DNA from: Delphinus delphis
Lineage: Eukaryota; Chordata; Mammalia; Artiodactyla; Delphinidae
Assembly (NCBI RefSeq): GCF_949987515.2
Contig: NC_082696.1
Location: forward strand, 60,768,447 to 60,832,446
Reading direction: 5' to 3'
Length of the DNA: 64,000 bases
Shown: piece after piece, positions 11,831 through 25,531 of the stretch
Numbering within the stretch: the first letter of the stretch is position 1
How the letters are laid out: each line of letters begins with the position of its first letter
Notes under the pieces: model-generated
Databases searched by the model: none
Told to the model about the DNA's origin: nothing
Seen by the model: the letters and a program-made list of their open reading frames with translations, nothing else
Program-made: the position numbers and the translations under genes

Positions 11831-12929
11831 TATTGATGTTTCAGAAGTGGTTTTGCTTGCTTGTCATCGATGATTGGTTTTCTCATTTGTCTGTTTATTT
11901 CTGAGTAATGGATATTATATGAGGAAAATTATTAGTAGAAATAATAGACATCTGGGGATGATTTATCTTTCTTTAAAATCTTTCTAAAGATTTTTATTGC
12001 TACTGCTGATTTCTGGGGTCACTATTAGTCTGTATAACTTAACACTGAGATTTGGGTTTGAAGTTTTCTGGTCTACCCAGATGACCTGGCTGCTGTCTGT
12101 GCAAGGGTGGTTCCTTCTTTCCTCTTAATCCTGGGATGTGGCGTTTTCAAGCCAACCCAAAGCAGACAGTGAAGCTTAGTAGGATTATACATGTCATGTG
12201 TCCTGAAGGCTGTTTTTTGTCACCCAAGACTTGTGATGATGTTAAAAATGTATAAAATAAGAAGTAGCTCAGCTTTTGGTGGGGATCAACTTATAATTGG
12301 ATAATGCCCCAGGCAAAAATGTTCCCCATTGCCCTGTTAAAAATCTCTGGATTCACATCCTTTCCAGTGTCTCGGCATTTTAATTCCTTACCACCCAACT
12401 ATTTGATAACTTTTGGATGATAATTTTTTATGTTTCCTCCATCTTTTTTTAGCTATGATCATCAGAAGAGTTTTTCTGAAATATTTAGCTCACTGACTAA
12501 TGATATTTTTCCCTTTAAATGTCAATAAGCAGTGTGTTACAGCTATAATGTCACTGTCTTAAAAGCTAAATGTAGTATTACTTAAACATTTTTACATGAT
12601 CACAATACTATATCCAACATTAAAATAATTGTGACAGCTAAAAACTTTTCCTGATTTTGCCAAATGACCCCTAGGCAGCACAGTTGCTCCTGGTGGGGAG
12701 CTACGGCTACTGAAATCTGGACAAGTCTTCAGGCTTCACAGCCCATGCTCATAATCATCACACTGCCCTGTCTACTTGGTAGGTTCTGCCCTAGGGTAGG
12801 TAGAGTTCTACCCTGGTTTCCACAAAACCTACATATCTCACTGCTTATTCCTCCCCTCACAGACACAAAGATATAATTAAGTTGAATTATATTTTTCTTC
12901 TTCTCTGTACTTCTCCTTCTCTGTACATA
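11831..12929. other. Intergenic, nothing firmly recognised
   Basis: Part of 12650-12720 ('CCAAATGACCCCTAGG', 'GGTGGGGAGCTACGGCTACT') may be the end of a hAT-type DNA transposon, but I cannot place it. Nothing else stands out. Confidence 0.4.
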
Positions 12930-13200
12930 AGTCACTCTGTCCCCTTTCCTGTCATTCATGTCTTTCCCTTCCTAGTACCTGCCTGTCCAGTTTAAATGAC
13001 ATTCCTTTCTGTATCTTTCTTCATCTTCTCCTGTGCATTTCTCCCTCCTCTGAATGCTATTTCTCCCTTGAGGGTGTGAGTTATCTGAGGATTAAATTAT
13101 GAAATATATGTGGGCAGAATTTGTGTCTTAATCATCTATTGTCTTCTAAAAGATAAAACAACAGTCTCCTGCATCCAGGAGGCACTAAGTTGAATGAATA
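12930..13200 (+). mobile_element. L2 LINE fragment, probable
   Basis: Pyrimidine-rich sequence with 'CTCCCTCCTCTGAATGCTAT', 'GGCAGAATTTGTGTC' and the tail-like 'GGAGGCACTAAGTTGAATGA' follows the L2 3' order loosely. Confidence 0.45.
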
Positions 13201-13895
13201 TATCACTTTTTTTTTGAGAAAATGTAGTGATTGTCTTTCATACAGTAATTCTAGAAAGAGACTGCTTCCTTAGCTTCCATTTTGAATTCATTATAAATTT
13301 ATTACCAAAGAATTTAACTAAATTATATGCTTGCTAAGTATCTGTTTCTTTGAATATATTAATTCTTGAATCAGTATGACACATAGATGGACTACTTGCT
13401 AGTTAACATTTTGCTTTCATTTATTTATCTGAAAATGAGTCGTTCTCTTTCTTTACAACTGATTTTTAAAAAAATAATTTAAGGAATTTGGTTGTATCAC
13501 ACAATTCAATTTTGTCTACCCAGGTTGACATATTCATTAATCTTAGAATCAATAGGAAAAGAATTCTAAAACCAATTGATATTAAACTGAAAATAAATAC
13601 ACTTAAGTTTTGCTCAATTTTCCTTATGGTTCAATTGTTTCTTATGTATTATTTTATTAACCCAGAACAAAACTCAAGTTATAGCAACATTCTCCAAAGA
13701 ATGTTCTACTAGTGCTTTTAGGTACTCCATGAAAATAAAAAAGTTGGTGGTTATATAAGCTTTGGAAACTTTATGGTATATCCTGCGGTGGAAAATTCAT
13801 AATTCACAGTAACACATTAAGGTTAGTAAGGAATTCTATAACAGAAATCAATCAATCATTGGTTCAACCTCATTTAACCCAGTGTTTCCAACCAG
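13201..13895. other. Intergenic, nothing recognised
   Basis: AT-rich with no repeat consensus. The open frame at 13488-13712 is lysine/isoleucine-rich with no domain and is best explained by composition. Confidence 0.5.
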
Positions 13896-14120
13896 TAGAA
13901 CTTAGTGGTTAAGCACTGAGACCCTGGGTTAATTGCCTGGCCTCAAATGCCAACTCTACCTCTTTTAAACTGTGTAAACTCAGGTGTGTGTCCCAACTTT
14001 TTGGCTGAGAAAAGTAAAGGTAATTGTGGAAGTGTAGAGTGGTGTAAAGATTAAATGAAATAACATATGTGAAGTATTTAGAATATAGCCTGGCTTATTG
14101 AAAGCCCTTGATCTATATTT
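13896..14120 (+). mobile_element. MIR SINE
   Basis: Sense MIR order: 'CCAGTAGAACTTAGTGGTTA', 'ACTCTACCTCTTTTAAACTG', 'TAAAGATTAAATGAAATAAC', 'ATAGCCTGGCTTATTGAAAG'. Confidence 0.8.
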
Positions 14121-14789
14121 ACTATTATTATCATTTATATTTGACCACAGAATTTATTTTGGAGTAAGAACTACTGGGATCACTGTGGGATCTGTTACAG
14201 AGATTTTGGGAGGATTGTCACAGACATATTTGATATAGCAGCCATTCCTGGGAAGTGTGCCTAGATGGATTAGTTTTTATCTCTGAGTACTTACCTGGAA
14301 AAGGGATAGCTAACTTAAGTAAGAAATGGCCAGTTAATACCTATATGTGGTTGGATCCAATTTGTAAACTGGACTGAGGAGTTTTCATTTCCCTCCAGGT
14401 ATGCTGAGATGTACTACCATCCTATCTGCCCAGAGAGAAGAAAGAAACATGAAGCCCAGAGAAAGAAAAGAACCTGCCCTTCTCCCCACAAACAATAGAG
14501 ATATACACACATAAACATGAGCACACAAAACAGACCCACACATGGAGACACATATGCAGGCATCCAAACTCACACAAGACATACTCTCATTGTAGAGCAC
14601 TGCCGAGGTTCATGTCATTTTCTGACTTGGTCTTTGTAATGAATGTATAATCTGTAAGATGTATTTATTTAGTTTTAAAATTTTAATTCAATGTATACAG
14701 GGAATCTAGATTTTCATGTAAGTGGAAAGGAACTTCCTCGAATGAATGATTTTGAACGTAAGCATTATAAATAACCAGCAGTAAGCATT
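14121..14789. other. Probable intergenic DNA beyond the FUT9 3' end, nothing recognised
   Basis: CA-rich tract around 14500-14570, otherwise featureless. It lies just past the proposed end of the FUT9 transcript. Confidence 0.4.
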
Positions 14790-14808
14790 GCACATTTAAA
14801 TTGAAATT

Positions 14809-14842
14809 TTTATTTTAAATATTCACAGTACAGGAATTTATT
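14809..14842 (-). terminator. FUT9: Candidate polyadenylation signals for FUT9
   Basis: Read on the minus strand, AATAAA occurs at 14842-14837 and again at 14814-14809. Cleavage would fall near 14785-14825. The T-rich/GT sequence beyond is only weakly suggestive. Many other AATAAA hexamers exist in this AT-rich region, so the choice rests on matching the recalled human UTR length. Confidence 0.3.
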
Positions 14843-15558
14843 AGGCCTGAATAGAACATCATTATTTACACATCCAAGGGATAACTCCAGCGGTAAATCA
14901 GTGAAATACTTACACTGAATATAGGAAATATGATTGTAGAGATTTCTTCTTACAGATACAGGCTCAAATCTTTTATACATTTATTTCTGCCTGGGGATCT
15001 TAGCACAGATTGAAGTCACTATTAGTTGCTGAACAAAATTTCACAAAATTATAACTATAGCAATCACATCATATATTTATAAGCCCAGAAAGACATCAAT
15101 GGCAAGGAACCCACATTATAATAGTATTTTTAAGGGAAGGAAACTTCAAATGACATCTCCAGTTTAATTTGTGGAAAACACAAGTTCTCCAGATAGCTGA
15201 ATATACAGATCTTCAATGGCATTTTGCCTCTCATGGCTTATTAAAATATTTGCTTAGCTGCCATAATATGTTATGTTATTTACAGGCTGAATCAATGAAG
15301 GGAACAGTATGGTAGCGAACTAAGAGCTCAGATTGATGTTTGCTGACTGTCATAAACATATAACATCCTGGTCTGGGAAGTTGGCCTCCACATTGCTGGG
15401 AATGGCTACTCATCATTTGGATCAATGCTTGACTCCAGGATGTAGCAAGACTCAGTTGCATGATTTTCACTTGGAATAATAGCTGAAGTCAGCTTTTCTT
15501 ACCAATATACTAACTTCACTGAAGCTGTTAAAATAACCTGAATGAACCAAACTTCTGC

Positions 15559-15578
15559 AAATAAATAAATAAATAAAT
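15559..15578 (-). repeat. (ATTT)n tract, AU-rich-element-like on the FUT9 strand
   Basis: AAAT tandem units on the plus strand read as five overlapping ATTTA pentamers on the minus strand. If this lies in the FUT9 3' UTR it has the form of a class II AU-rich element. It may equally be a plain microsatellite. Confidence 0.6.
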
Positions 15579-18500
15579 GTATAAATAGGATCCCCACTGT
15601 TTTAATAACATAGCAATGAAATTAGCTTCCAACAGTGTAAATGCTATACTGGTGTTCAAGTCACCAAGTGCTATGTTCTAGCCTCACTATATCATGGTGA
15701 ATGACTAATTTCATTCGTGGGTGGGGTGGTTATTGGTCCACATATATTATCCATTTGGAATTCAGCCCTTCCAAAAACACAAGTATATTTTCTGAAAAAA
15801 GAACTCAAAGACAAAAATAAAGACAGGACTTTGCTGAACGGAGTAATTTCTGCTCACATGGATTGCTGCAAATTTTCAGCATGTAAAGGCTTGGTCTTGC
15901 AGCCAAAATTCACATTTTCTGTGCAATCATCTTTTTTTTTTTTTAATTACTCAAGTTACTGAGAAAAAGATTGGGTTTATTTCTTTTCCTCCTACCAATT
16001 ATACTGATTGGCTGTCCATACTGTCCAGGGGTTGTAAACGTTACTGCCCAGTTTAGTGTTGTGCAGACCTGGCCTCAAGTTTTTTTTTTTTTTTTTTTAA
16101 ATTAATTATTTTTTTTAACCCCACGGGCAGTAGTACTGATTTTGGCAGTGTCAAAAAAAGACATACCATTCTTGATTGTAGAAAAAGCTGCCAGAATATT
16201 GTGTTCATAGTACGGAATGGATTGAGATGATTTTTTTTTTCACATCTTCATGCTTCATTATAGGAAATTGCTATACAGTAAATTGTATCATTTGCCAACA
16301 AATGATTTTATTTGTTGTATTTTATTGCCGACAAGAAACGCCAAGAAGAAAATTGGGAGGAGTGGAATTTACCACAATATGCTGCAAAGTTAGAAAATAA
16401 GCAAAGTAGCATCGTCTGTGGGCTCATTCACACTGAGAGTAACATTTTCACTACTAAAGTTTAAAAAGGACTTCTGAAAGAACATGAATCATGCACATGG
16501 GATGAGATGAAGCCTGTGGGTGAGTTGGCAGTGTGAATCCCCCCAAAGTTGCACGATTCCCTAATGGCATGCACTTTTTCACCTAATATAACACAACCGT
16601 AATATCGTCATATAATTTCTAGCACAACTTATTTCAAACATGCACTGGCTACTAAAATAAGATTTTAAAGAAAAGCTGATGTTTGATATAAAATAATCAT
16701 GTTTTTTCAAGTGTGGAAAAATACTCTACAAAAAAATAAGTAGAAAAGTGATTTCTGATCAATGTGTGATTTTATCTATAAAAATTCAGATGACTAATTA
16801 GTGTGCTTACGACAACCCTATCAGGTCTGCATGGCAATAATACACATACAGAAAGTTAAGAGCATTAAACAACTATTAGCACAATGCAAGTATCCGTATC
16901 AGAAATAACATGAACCTAAAAACTGTACATTTGGCATTTAGGTTTCAGGGTGTTTTTGAGTCTGTTTAAATATGACAATACAATAGTGTAAAATCACATT
17001 ACACAAATAAAACATACAATTACCATCCCAATAGTGTATGGATTACTGACCCTTACAAGTCACACATTGGCTAGAATTGGCACAATTTTTTTCAGCATGA
17101 TAGTTTTGACCTTCCTTACTTGAGTGGATGTCGTTTTATTCAAAGTTACACTTGAACTACATAAAAAAAAGGATAGGCATGGGTGAGTCTATATGTGTGT
17201 TCTTGAGGAAATGAGATAAGAGGAAGCATATGGCATCCCTACTCTTCGTCTGTAAACCTCCCTTGCAGCTTTCTTCATTAGCAATGCTTTAGTTAGAGCT
17301 CCTAAAGAAATTGCCTGTCAACCTATTTTCCCTCCTTCTTATGGCTCACAGAGAATCCACATGACCACATGGAAGGGAGCAGGAAGAAAAGAAGAAAAAT
17401 TCTAGACGAATATATGACAGCTCATGCCCTGTGCCAGGCTAATTAAACCAGGATGTCTAATCAACAAATCAAAATTTGTAAGAGTTTCTCAGGTGGTGAT
17501 AATGTAAAGTTCACTGCACTCTGTTGACAGATGAGAAATCTATGGCCCAGAAAAGCTAGTGAATTATACAATAGGTTATGTAAGCTAGAACTTGAATTCT
17601 GATCCTTAATTTACTGCTCCTTTCCTTGTTTCTTGTCGCCATTTTTCTCCTTTCTGCAGCTTTCTGAACTTGAATCTACCTGCAGACGTGTTAGCTCTTT
17701 ACCTTTTCCCTTTAAAAAACATCTATTATACACACACGTTGTTTTGGATTTAGAATAGACCACAGTATTCCAATGAAGATGATAAATCTCAATAATTTCA
17801 TTCAAATAATTTTGACCAGTTGCATTTCCTCCAGCAAACATTACTTCTTATCTTCATCTGACACAGGATTTATGGAAATGTTGTTTTTTACATTGTCACA
17901 ATTACTCCGCTAACCCTGACTCTTACCAAACCCAACCTTAAATAAAAAGAGAGAAAAAGGTAAAAGAGGGGAAAAAAAGGCACATGAATAGCTATATTGT
18001 TTGTGAAGGTTGCCATCATACTGATAGCTCTAGAGATTTAAATTTTTATTTTAAGAGCAAAAAAGCGTGATGCTATTTTCACAGCTTTTTTTTTTTCCTA
18101 TTCCTATTTCCACTGCCACATAAGCTGTTAATCTTCCAGGGCAAGAGCCTTCATTGATTTGAGTGTAGAGCATCTACAAGCTAAAAGGGATTTTTAATTT
18201 TGTTTTGTTTTCCTTTTAAGTAAACTCCTGGTCACAAGTCTTTTGATTCATTATTTTAAAATAACATATAAAATATTTGAGATAGGTCACCTGTTATCTA
18301 AAAAGTGCACTGCTCCCAGTTTTACACAGGCAACCAGATATTCTCGATTTGCTTGAGGGCTTTTGAAAATCAATATGTGAAAGGCCTGATCTCATTACAG
18401 TCCCTAGAGACACGCGTCCTACCCAACATGATAGTGAGCTCTCTTCTGGCAATCTTGCCTCGGATGAAGATGGCCTCTTCAGGATTGTCTCATCCGAGAG

Positions 18501-19884
18501 ACCAAGGTGGCTAATAAATCCCATCTGAGGTCAGGGGATGCGCGTTGTAACTCTGGCACATATTTCTTGCATAATGAGTAGTACTGGGTTGTTAATTCAG
18601 TCTGGGTCCTCTTTCTGCCGAGCCCCTTTTCTCTCTCCTTCACTCTCATTAATCAAAATGGAATGCAGTTGTGTGTAGAAAGCCACAACAGTTAACATAC
18701 CTCTCTGTAGAAATCGTTCTTAAAGTTTTTCTGATAAAACTTACGTTTTTCACAATGAAATTCCAGCAACCTCTAATTTAACACACTTTCCATATATAGT
18801 TAATTCAACAGTTTGGTTGCCAGAGAACTCAGAAAAATGACTTAATTCAGTTTTTGAAGTTTTCTAAGGTTGTATCTGAAATAATAAATGTTTCTAAAAT
18901 TTTTTAAAGCAACACAACTAGGAACTACTTAAAAATACTATTTTGAATATCATTCCTTTTTTACACACTGAAAATAAAAGTTGTCCTTAAGTCTACTTTT
19001 TTGTTTTATTACAGTACAACTTAGAAACTGTGCACATGAACAGTTGAGAATATTCATGTCAAAACTCTTTTTATTATGCAACTAGTAATTAGTAACTAGT
19101 AATTAGAGTAGTCAATCGCAGTCTGGCTAAGAATTATTTTATTTCTGCACCAGTAAACAAATACGTCCCAGCTCATTGAATGTATACTCTTAACATTTAA
19201 AAAGTAAATTTTAGCATTCTTTTTAAACTTTACAAAAAGTAGAGACTTGATTCTGTTTCCTAACTTTTATCATTAACTAGTTCTGTGGCTGAACTACTAG
19301 ACAGTTGAAATGAGGGATTAAGTCAAGTTGCTGAATATTTATTTCTAGGCCTCTTTCGTTACCAGAAAATGATTTCTGAGAATCTTCCTGCTATTCCGTC
19401 TGTGACTTGAGCTATACCAACTGATAATATGCTAAATTGACTATTAATTTACTGATTGCTCATAACATGGAGGTAAAATTAGGTCTGCTTTGGGTTCCAT
19501 GATTTTAAGAAATGATGTATGTGTTTAGTAATGCAAATAATGCCTATGCACTATGACTGTCAGCTCCCCACACCCCTTGCGTTACTTAGTGATTACAGAA
19601 GACGTGAATGTACGCTTCCACACTATATTTGTTTCTCCTCTCCTGAAGATTATTCCTTTGGCTTATTTAAATTTGCAGTGATTTTTATAAACTGCTTAAC
19701 GCTTTCAGAGCCTCACGACTGAAATTGTGGAAATAATTTTGGATCCCTCACAATGATCTTTCATTATAGTAAACCATACTAATTGGACATATTGTCTAGT
19801 CACTTAAACGTCATTATATTTGTCCTCACAAAAAACACATCATGAATATGTTACCCCCATGTTACCTCCACATGCATGTTACCC

Positions 19885-20010
19885 CCATATGCAAAATCTG
19901 AGGCTAAGAGAAGTCACATAACTTGCACACAGTGAACGGGCAGAGCTGGGATTCAACTCTAAATCTGTGGTCGTCAAAAATCCATGTGCTGTATGCTATA
20001 ACCTTGTTGC
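19885..20010 (-). mobile_element. MIR SINE fragment, antisense
   Basis: Antisense MIR order: 'AAATCTGAGGCTAAGAGAAG', 'CATAACTTGCACACAGTGAA', 'GCAGAGCTGGGATTCAACTC', then 'GCTATAACCTTGTTGC'. Confidence 0.75.
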
Positions 20011-20152
20011 TTCTTGTACATCACAGGGAAATATAGCCATTATTTTGTAATAACTTTAAGTGGAGTACAGTCTATAAAAATATTGAACCACTATGTTGTA
20101 CACATAATATAATATTGTAAATCAATTTGCTATACTTCAATTTAAAAAAATC
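20011..20152 (+). mobile_element. Cetartiodactyl L1 3' end, short
   Basis: 'CACAGGGAAATATAGCCATT', 'TATTTTGTAATAACTTTAAG' and 'ATATTGTAAATCAATTTGCT' followed by 'ATACTTCAATTTAAAAAAA' match the 3' UTR terminus of ruminant/cetacean L1. Only the last ~140 bp were inserted, right beside the MIR. Confidence 0.75.
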
Positions 20153-20454
20153 CACATGCTACAGCTTGCTGGTATATCCCGACTGCAAATTACTTTTCAA
20201 CCCATCAAGCAAGGACTTTGGAATCTGGGAAAGAGTTTTCTTAAACACATACAGCAGATAAGCAGATCACAGAAGCTTAGGATTTTATGGCTGTAAAGGA
20301 TTTTAGTAATTGGATAGTCTAGTCCTTCCATTGCAAAATATAAACATGAAGTTAGAAACCAGAAAGAGAATGAGAGGCATTTTTTTCAAGGTATATAACC
20401 TTTTCTTGTCCTACTAATTCCTCCAGGCCAAGAATTGTTCATGTCTTTTGTGTA

Positions 20455-20850
20455 GACTGGTGGTTCCCAGAGGTGGCCCCATGTTAGTATCAGCTGTGGA
20501 GCCTTTTCATGAAATAATTAGGCATAGACATTGTTTTGGACCTTGAAGTAGGGGAATGAATACTTTACTGACATATTTGAAAGATTCCAGGTTAACTCAA
20601 GAAAGGTGATAGCTCGTTTCAACTGAGCGATAGAACACTTCCCATTTAACAGGTGGCTAAGACTCAGACCTCAAAACTAACAGCACATCAGAACTATCTG
20701 GGGAGATTTTAAAAATACAGATTCCAGCTCCCATCTCCGATCCAGAGAATCAGAAGCTGTGTATTATTAACACTTTTTCAAATGATTCTTCCGTACCTGA
20801 CCCAGCAAGTTCCAAAGGCGTGTGTTTGAGAATCATTGGCTTAGGATGGT
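20455..20850. mobile_element. hAT-Charlie (MER5-like) DNA transposon relic
   Basis: The ends 'GGTTCCCAGAGGTGGCCCCA' and 'TTTGAGAATCATTGGCTT' and the inner 'CACATCAGAACTATCTGGGG' and 'CCAGAGAATCAGAAGCTG' resemble MER5A/B. The middle (20520-20660) does not match and may be an insertion or a different family member. Confidence 0.5.
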
Positions 20851-22899
20851 TCACAAACTATGGCATGAAACAGAATAACTTAGGACATGCATTAAAAGCA
20901 TGTTTTTTTGGACTTATGTGAAGATATTCCAACGGCATGAGCCGGGCCCAGGAATCAGTATTGTTCATGAACACCTCTGGTGATTCGAGGTGAGGTGACC
21001 CAGGAACCAGGCTTTTCACTAACATTGACAAAAGGCAGTTGATGTTGGAGGGTTTTTTTTTAAATTCTTCTTAAAAATATTTTTAATTTAAATCAAATGA
21101 ATAAATATATATTAGCTGTGAGTTTTAAAAATAACTGAGTTGTCCAGATGTGTTCAATCTGGCTTACTCTAATTAGCCTCCCCATTTTACTATCATCTGG
21201 GGATTGACTATGCGCCTCCACTACCTCCCTGAAATGTTTGCATACATAAAAATTTTCAGATAATTGTAATAGGAATGTGGATGGTGTAGAAAAATTTAAA
21301 ATATTTTAAAATAATGCTCAATATATGCTTATTTTTCTGCAGGCAATTAAGATCTCAGTGCGTAGGTGAGTATATGAATTGCAAAGGAAGTAGGTAGAGA
21401 ACTAAGGGGTGGAAGGAGTTAAAGGAGGAGGGTTAGTTAATTGAGCATTTGCTATATTCACTGGATTAGTCTCTTTCCAAATATTAGATTAATAATCAGT
21501 TTTATACTTTACTTGTCTATTCAGAGAAATAAGAGGGAAATCTGTTGGAATATTTACCTCCAAAATATTATTTTGTGATGGTCATTGGAAGTGCATTTGC
21601 AAATACGTGCATATATCAATTTAGATCTTAGATGAGAGAGTAACAGTGCTAAAAGGAACATACAAAAAACAAGGTCCAGAGAGGTTAAGTGGCTTTCTCA
21701 AAATTACAGTTTTTTGAATAAATAACCCAGCTTAGCATTACTCATATTTCTGGTTTAGCAGGCTATCTCTCATTTATGTTGTAAACTGCTCTATATAATG
21801 CTTACGGATATGGATGCATTCAATATGAATTACTAAGAGGAAGAACGCTTTGGGTAGTAGTGGAGCTTATCCATTTGCAAAATGCTACAAAATCTCCAGA
21901 TGAGAGATGTCCAGAAAAAAAATGCCATCTTCATTGACTGATGTTTGCAATACAAAGAAGTGTTAGTTCCGGAGGAAAGAAAAGATATTTCTCCCCACGC
22001 ATAGTTTGGTAATAAATATGTGCCCCCTACAGTGCTTGCACTTTATATTCTTCTTAAATACTACTTGTTTTTTTTCTATTATAAACCGTTGGTATGTTAA
22101 TATTTGAATAGACTGTTAACATGTTGCAAATTCTTTTTAATCTTTCTAGAAATGTTACTTCTTTGGGGTTTTAGAATGCAGTAAGCCTGGAAAGACATAA
22201 AATGCCTTCCTTTTCATCCAGGCAGCAAACTGACCAATGAAATAAATACATCATGTCTAACAGGTACCAAGAAGCTGGAACTGTTATCACACTTTAAAAA
22301 ATATTTTGCATGATCTCTAATGCAACCTGTTTATTCATTCAACAAGAATTTGTTGAGATCCTCCTCTGGGTTAGGCACTGGATTTATCTTTTAGATTCTA
22401 AAATTTATTTTGTTTAACAGCTTGATTACAATTAATTTATTAAGAAGTTCCCTTAAATGAGATAGAGTTTAAGGGCACTCAAAGATATGATTAAGCACAA
22501 AGTCATAATGTAAGGATCTAAACCTTGTTTTGGTAACATTAATTCATGCAGAGACATTTTCTGGGTGATTGCCTTTAAGACTCAACGGAATCTAGTCTGA
22601 AAATTGGCAGGCAAAAAGATCTCAATAGTATAGTTTCCTATTCTTTCCATATTTAACCTCCAACTGGAGGCAAGAATATAAAGGCTCAGCAAATAATTTC
22701 TAAATAGTTGGTCAATTTATACCTCAGATACTCTAAGCTTTCTAAGCCCTCACAACAGAAGATATTTCTGCACATTCTGGGATTATCAGAATTTGTATAG
22801 TAAATATACAATTTTGAAGCTGATAGTGGATTCCTATTTAGATAACTTTTTCCGTTTCTACTTCATATTGTCATATTTATGGCTGTCATAAACTACGAC

Positions 22900-22929
22900 T
22901 GTCATGTCTTTTTTTTTTCAGACATGACA
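22900..22929. repeat. Hairpin-forming inverted repeat
   Basis: TGTCATGTCT and AGACATGACA are exact 10-bp arms around a 10-nt T-rich loop. It lies in the proposed FUT9 3' UTR. Confidence 0.8.
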
Positions 22930-23578
22930 TACTGCTAGATATGGAGAATTTAGTATATGTTCTTATTAATAAGGCCTATAATAATTATATTTATATATTC
23001 TTACTAGTAAGGCCTGCAATAAATAATATTTAGACCATTGAAAGTAAAAGATTTTTGATATTTTTAAATAAAACGTTTTAAGTGGTCTGTTCTTTTTTTA
23101 TATTCACAATCTACCTCCTGGCAAAATTTGTTTGTTTTTGTAACCAGCAGCAAGCCAATCTTGTCAAATATTTATCTTTCACCACGTGATATCCTTAAAA
23201 AATTGCAATCCACAGGATTTATTAAAGAAGTGGCAGAGAAACAGAACCATCTTGAGGGTTGCATTTCACTTCAAATGTAGTGAAAGCCCATTTCCTTCTA
23301 CTAAAGCTCAACTCCTAAAATATTTAAACCAGAAAGAATGCTAACAAGTTTCACGTTTTATTTACCTTATGTATACTTTTTCAAAAGTCAAAGTGCTTCC
23401 ACAGAGAGTGTAACATCCTAAAGGCCCTAATAACACCAATAAGGCATTCACATTTTTAGAATTGAGATGTATTTCAATGATAAGGTGAGAATACAATGAA
23501 GAAGAAAACAGGATCAAGAGAGATAGTACCCTTTAATTCTAATCTTGGCTATGTCAATATAGGTGTGGGATGTACGAG

Positions 23579-23614
23579 TGTGTGTGCCTGTGTGTGTGTG
23601 TGTGTGTGTGTGTG
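23579..23614. repeat. (TG)n microsatellite
   Basis: A TG run interrupted once by CC. On the FUT9 strand it reads (CA)n inside the proposed 3' UTR. Confidence 0.95.
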
Positions 23615-25531
23615 AACATATGTCTTAAATAAATATTATCTCTGAATCTAGTTGTTTCATAAGTAGAACGAAGAGATTGGTTCGTAAACATTGCTATAAT
23701 TTCTTCCAGCCCTAAAACTCACTGATCAATGGACCCAGAATTGAAGCTGACTCATTCATTTTTGGTACTTCATATTAAGAAAACTTATTCTTCTGGGACT
23801 TGGTAATGGGTTTTTAATATACAGATGTGCTAGTTAGTCACTCAGTATTATTGCCTTAGCTTCAGTCATATTATCAGCATATAATTATAGTCTCACACTG
23901 AGAAAGAGACCAAATTCATAGTTGACAATAAAGGCAATGCCCTCAGGTTTCTCGGTTCTTTGAAATCATGAGCACCCACCACAGCAAAGGCTTTTTACTG
24001 AATGCTTTTCTGCTTCTGCAGAAAGGAGGTATTTCTAAATTGGTTAGTAATGCATCCTCTTTAGATCCCTATACTTTTTTTTGGCCAAAAAGACAATAAA
24101 GTAAACATAAATGTATGAATTTGACTATTTGAACATCATGAAATAAATGTGGTGGAGATCTCTCCTTATCTAGGAGGGCATCTACACAGACATCATTTCT
24201 GGATGCAGTGTGGTTAGAAGAGATAATATGGAGGTAATCTTCCATTAGGTCAAATAAGTAAACAAAGTATGTGGCTCAGAAACAGGTCTGTTCATCTTTA
24301 TCTCTGGTTAGGGCATTGCCTGACACAGGGAGCCTGTTCAATCATGGGTAAAGGAGTGAACCTGAAGGTCAAACAAGCCTTCATCCAATGTAGGAATCTT
24401 CCTCTGCTCAGATCCTTCTAGTGGTCCCAAGAGCTCATTCCCTCACAAGGCAGTCTGGATTGTTGGACATAGCTCCTGCTTTCTGAATTTAAATTTGCCT
24501 CTCTCTCTAATTTCCATCTGATGTAGAAAATTGTGGAGTTGAGTTCTACTGATGTTAACATGTAGAGGATTATTAGACTAAGTCACAAATAGACACAAAT
24601 GGATGTCATCAGAACGTTCTAACACTTTTGATGGGTTTAGAATAAAGTCATTAAAGATTCTTTTGGTAAATGCTTTCTTTGAAGAATCCTTATCTTCCCA
24701 TCTTTTCTCACCCACTGTTCTCTGCTTATATCCAGCCCTTAACATTATGGAGGGGGAAACACTGTACAGCAACTGCAAGTTCAGGGGTGAATTCTCCAAA
24801 AACATAGTATAATGAAAGTTTATTTTGGTTCTGTAAAACCCTGAGGGCCATGGTCACATGTGCCACATATGAATAATTACAAAAATGGAATATAAAACAT
24901 CATCTCCAGTTAGTACCTCTAGGATAGAACTGTCACTTTTTTGGAACAAACAAAAATTTTCTGATGACTTTCAATGTCATTCATTTATTAATTCAACAAA
25001 TATGCATTGAGATATCACTCTGTGTTCCCTACAGAACGCCATTTTATTATGTTTATCATCTTATACTTAACACCTTGATAATAATTTTATTTAGGTTCTT
25101 TTAAATGATAGGACAAACATCTCACATATTATGTTCATATGATGAAATGAAATAGTTTTAGACATTGGACCTTTGGAAAAAATATTTTAAATTGATATGT
25201 TATTAAAAATTATATTGATGCATAAATGTGCCAATTATAAATATGACTTGTATCTATACATAACATTTTCCCTTGTCACTTGATAAGATTATTTGTTTCA
25301 TTATAAAAAGGAGTGTTAAGATCAGGAAGAAAACTATCTTAGATTTTCTTAAGTGTTACTAGGATTATTTCCCAGGTACTAAAAATCCCAACAAATTGGA
25401 TATTTAAAAATACATCATAATTTAACTTAAGATCATGAGAACAAGTGGCTGCATGTGCAAGTCAACTTAATGAAAATAATTGGAAAGCCTAATAGCTTCC
25501 CGAATAGAATAGTTCTGCTCCACTATCTGGC

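Noticed and set aside
19976..20170. Possible target duplication around the short L1 3' end (AAAAATCCATGTGCT versus AAAAATCCACATGCT)
   Set aside because: The left motif lies inside the antisense MIR, and the MIR continues past it before L1 sequence begins, so the two motifs do not bracket the L1 properly.
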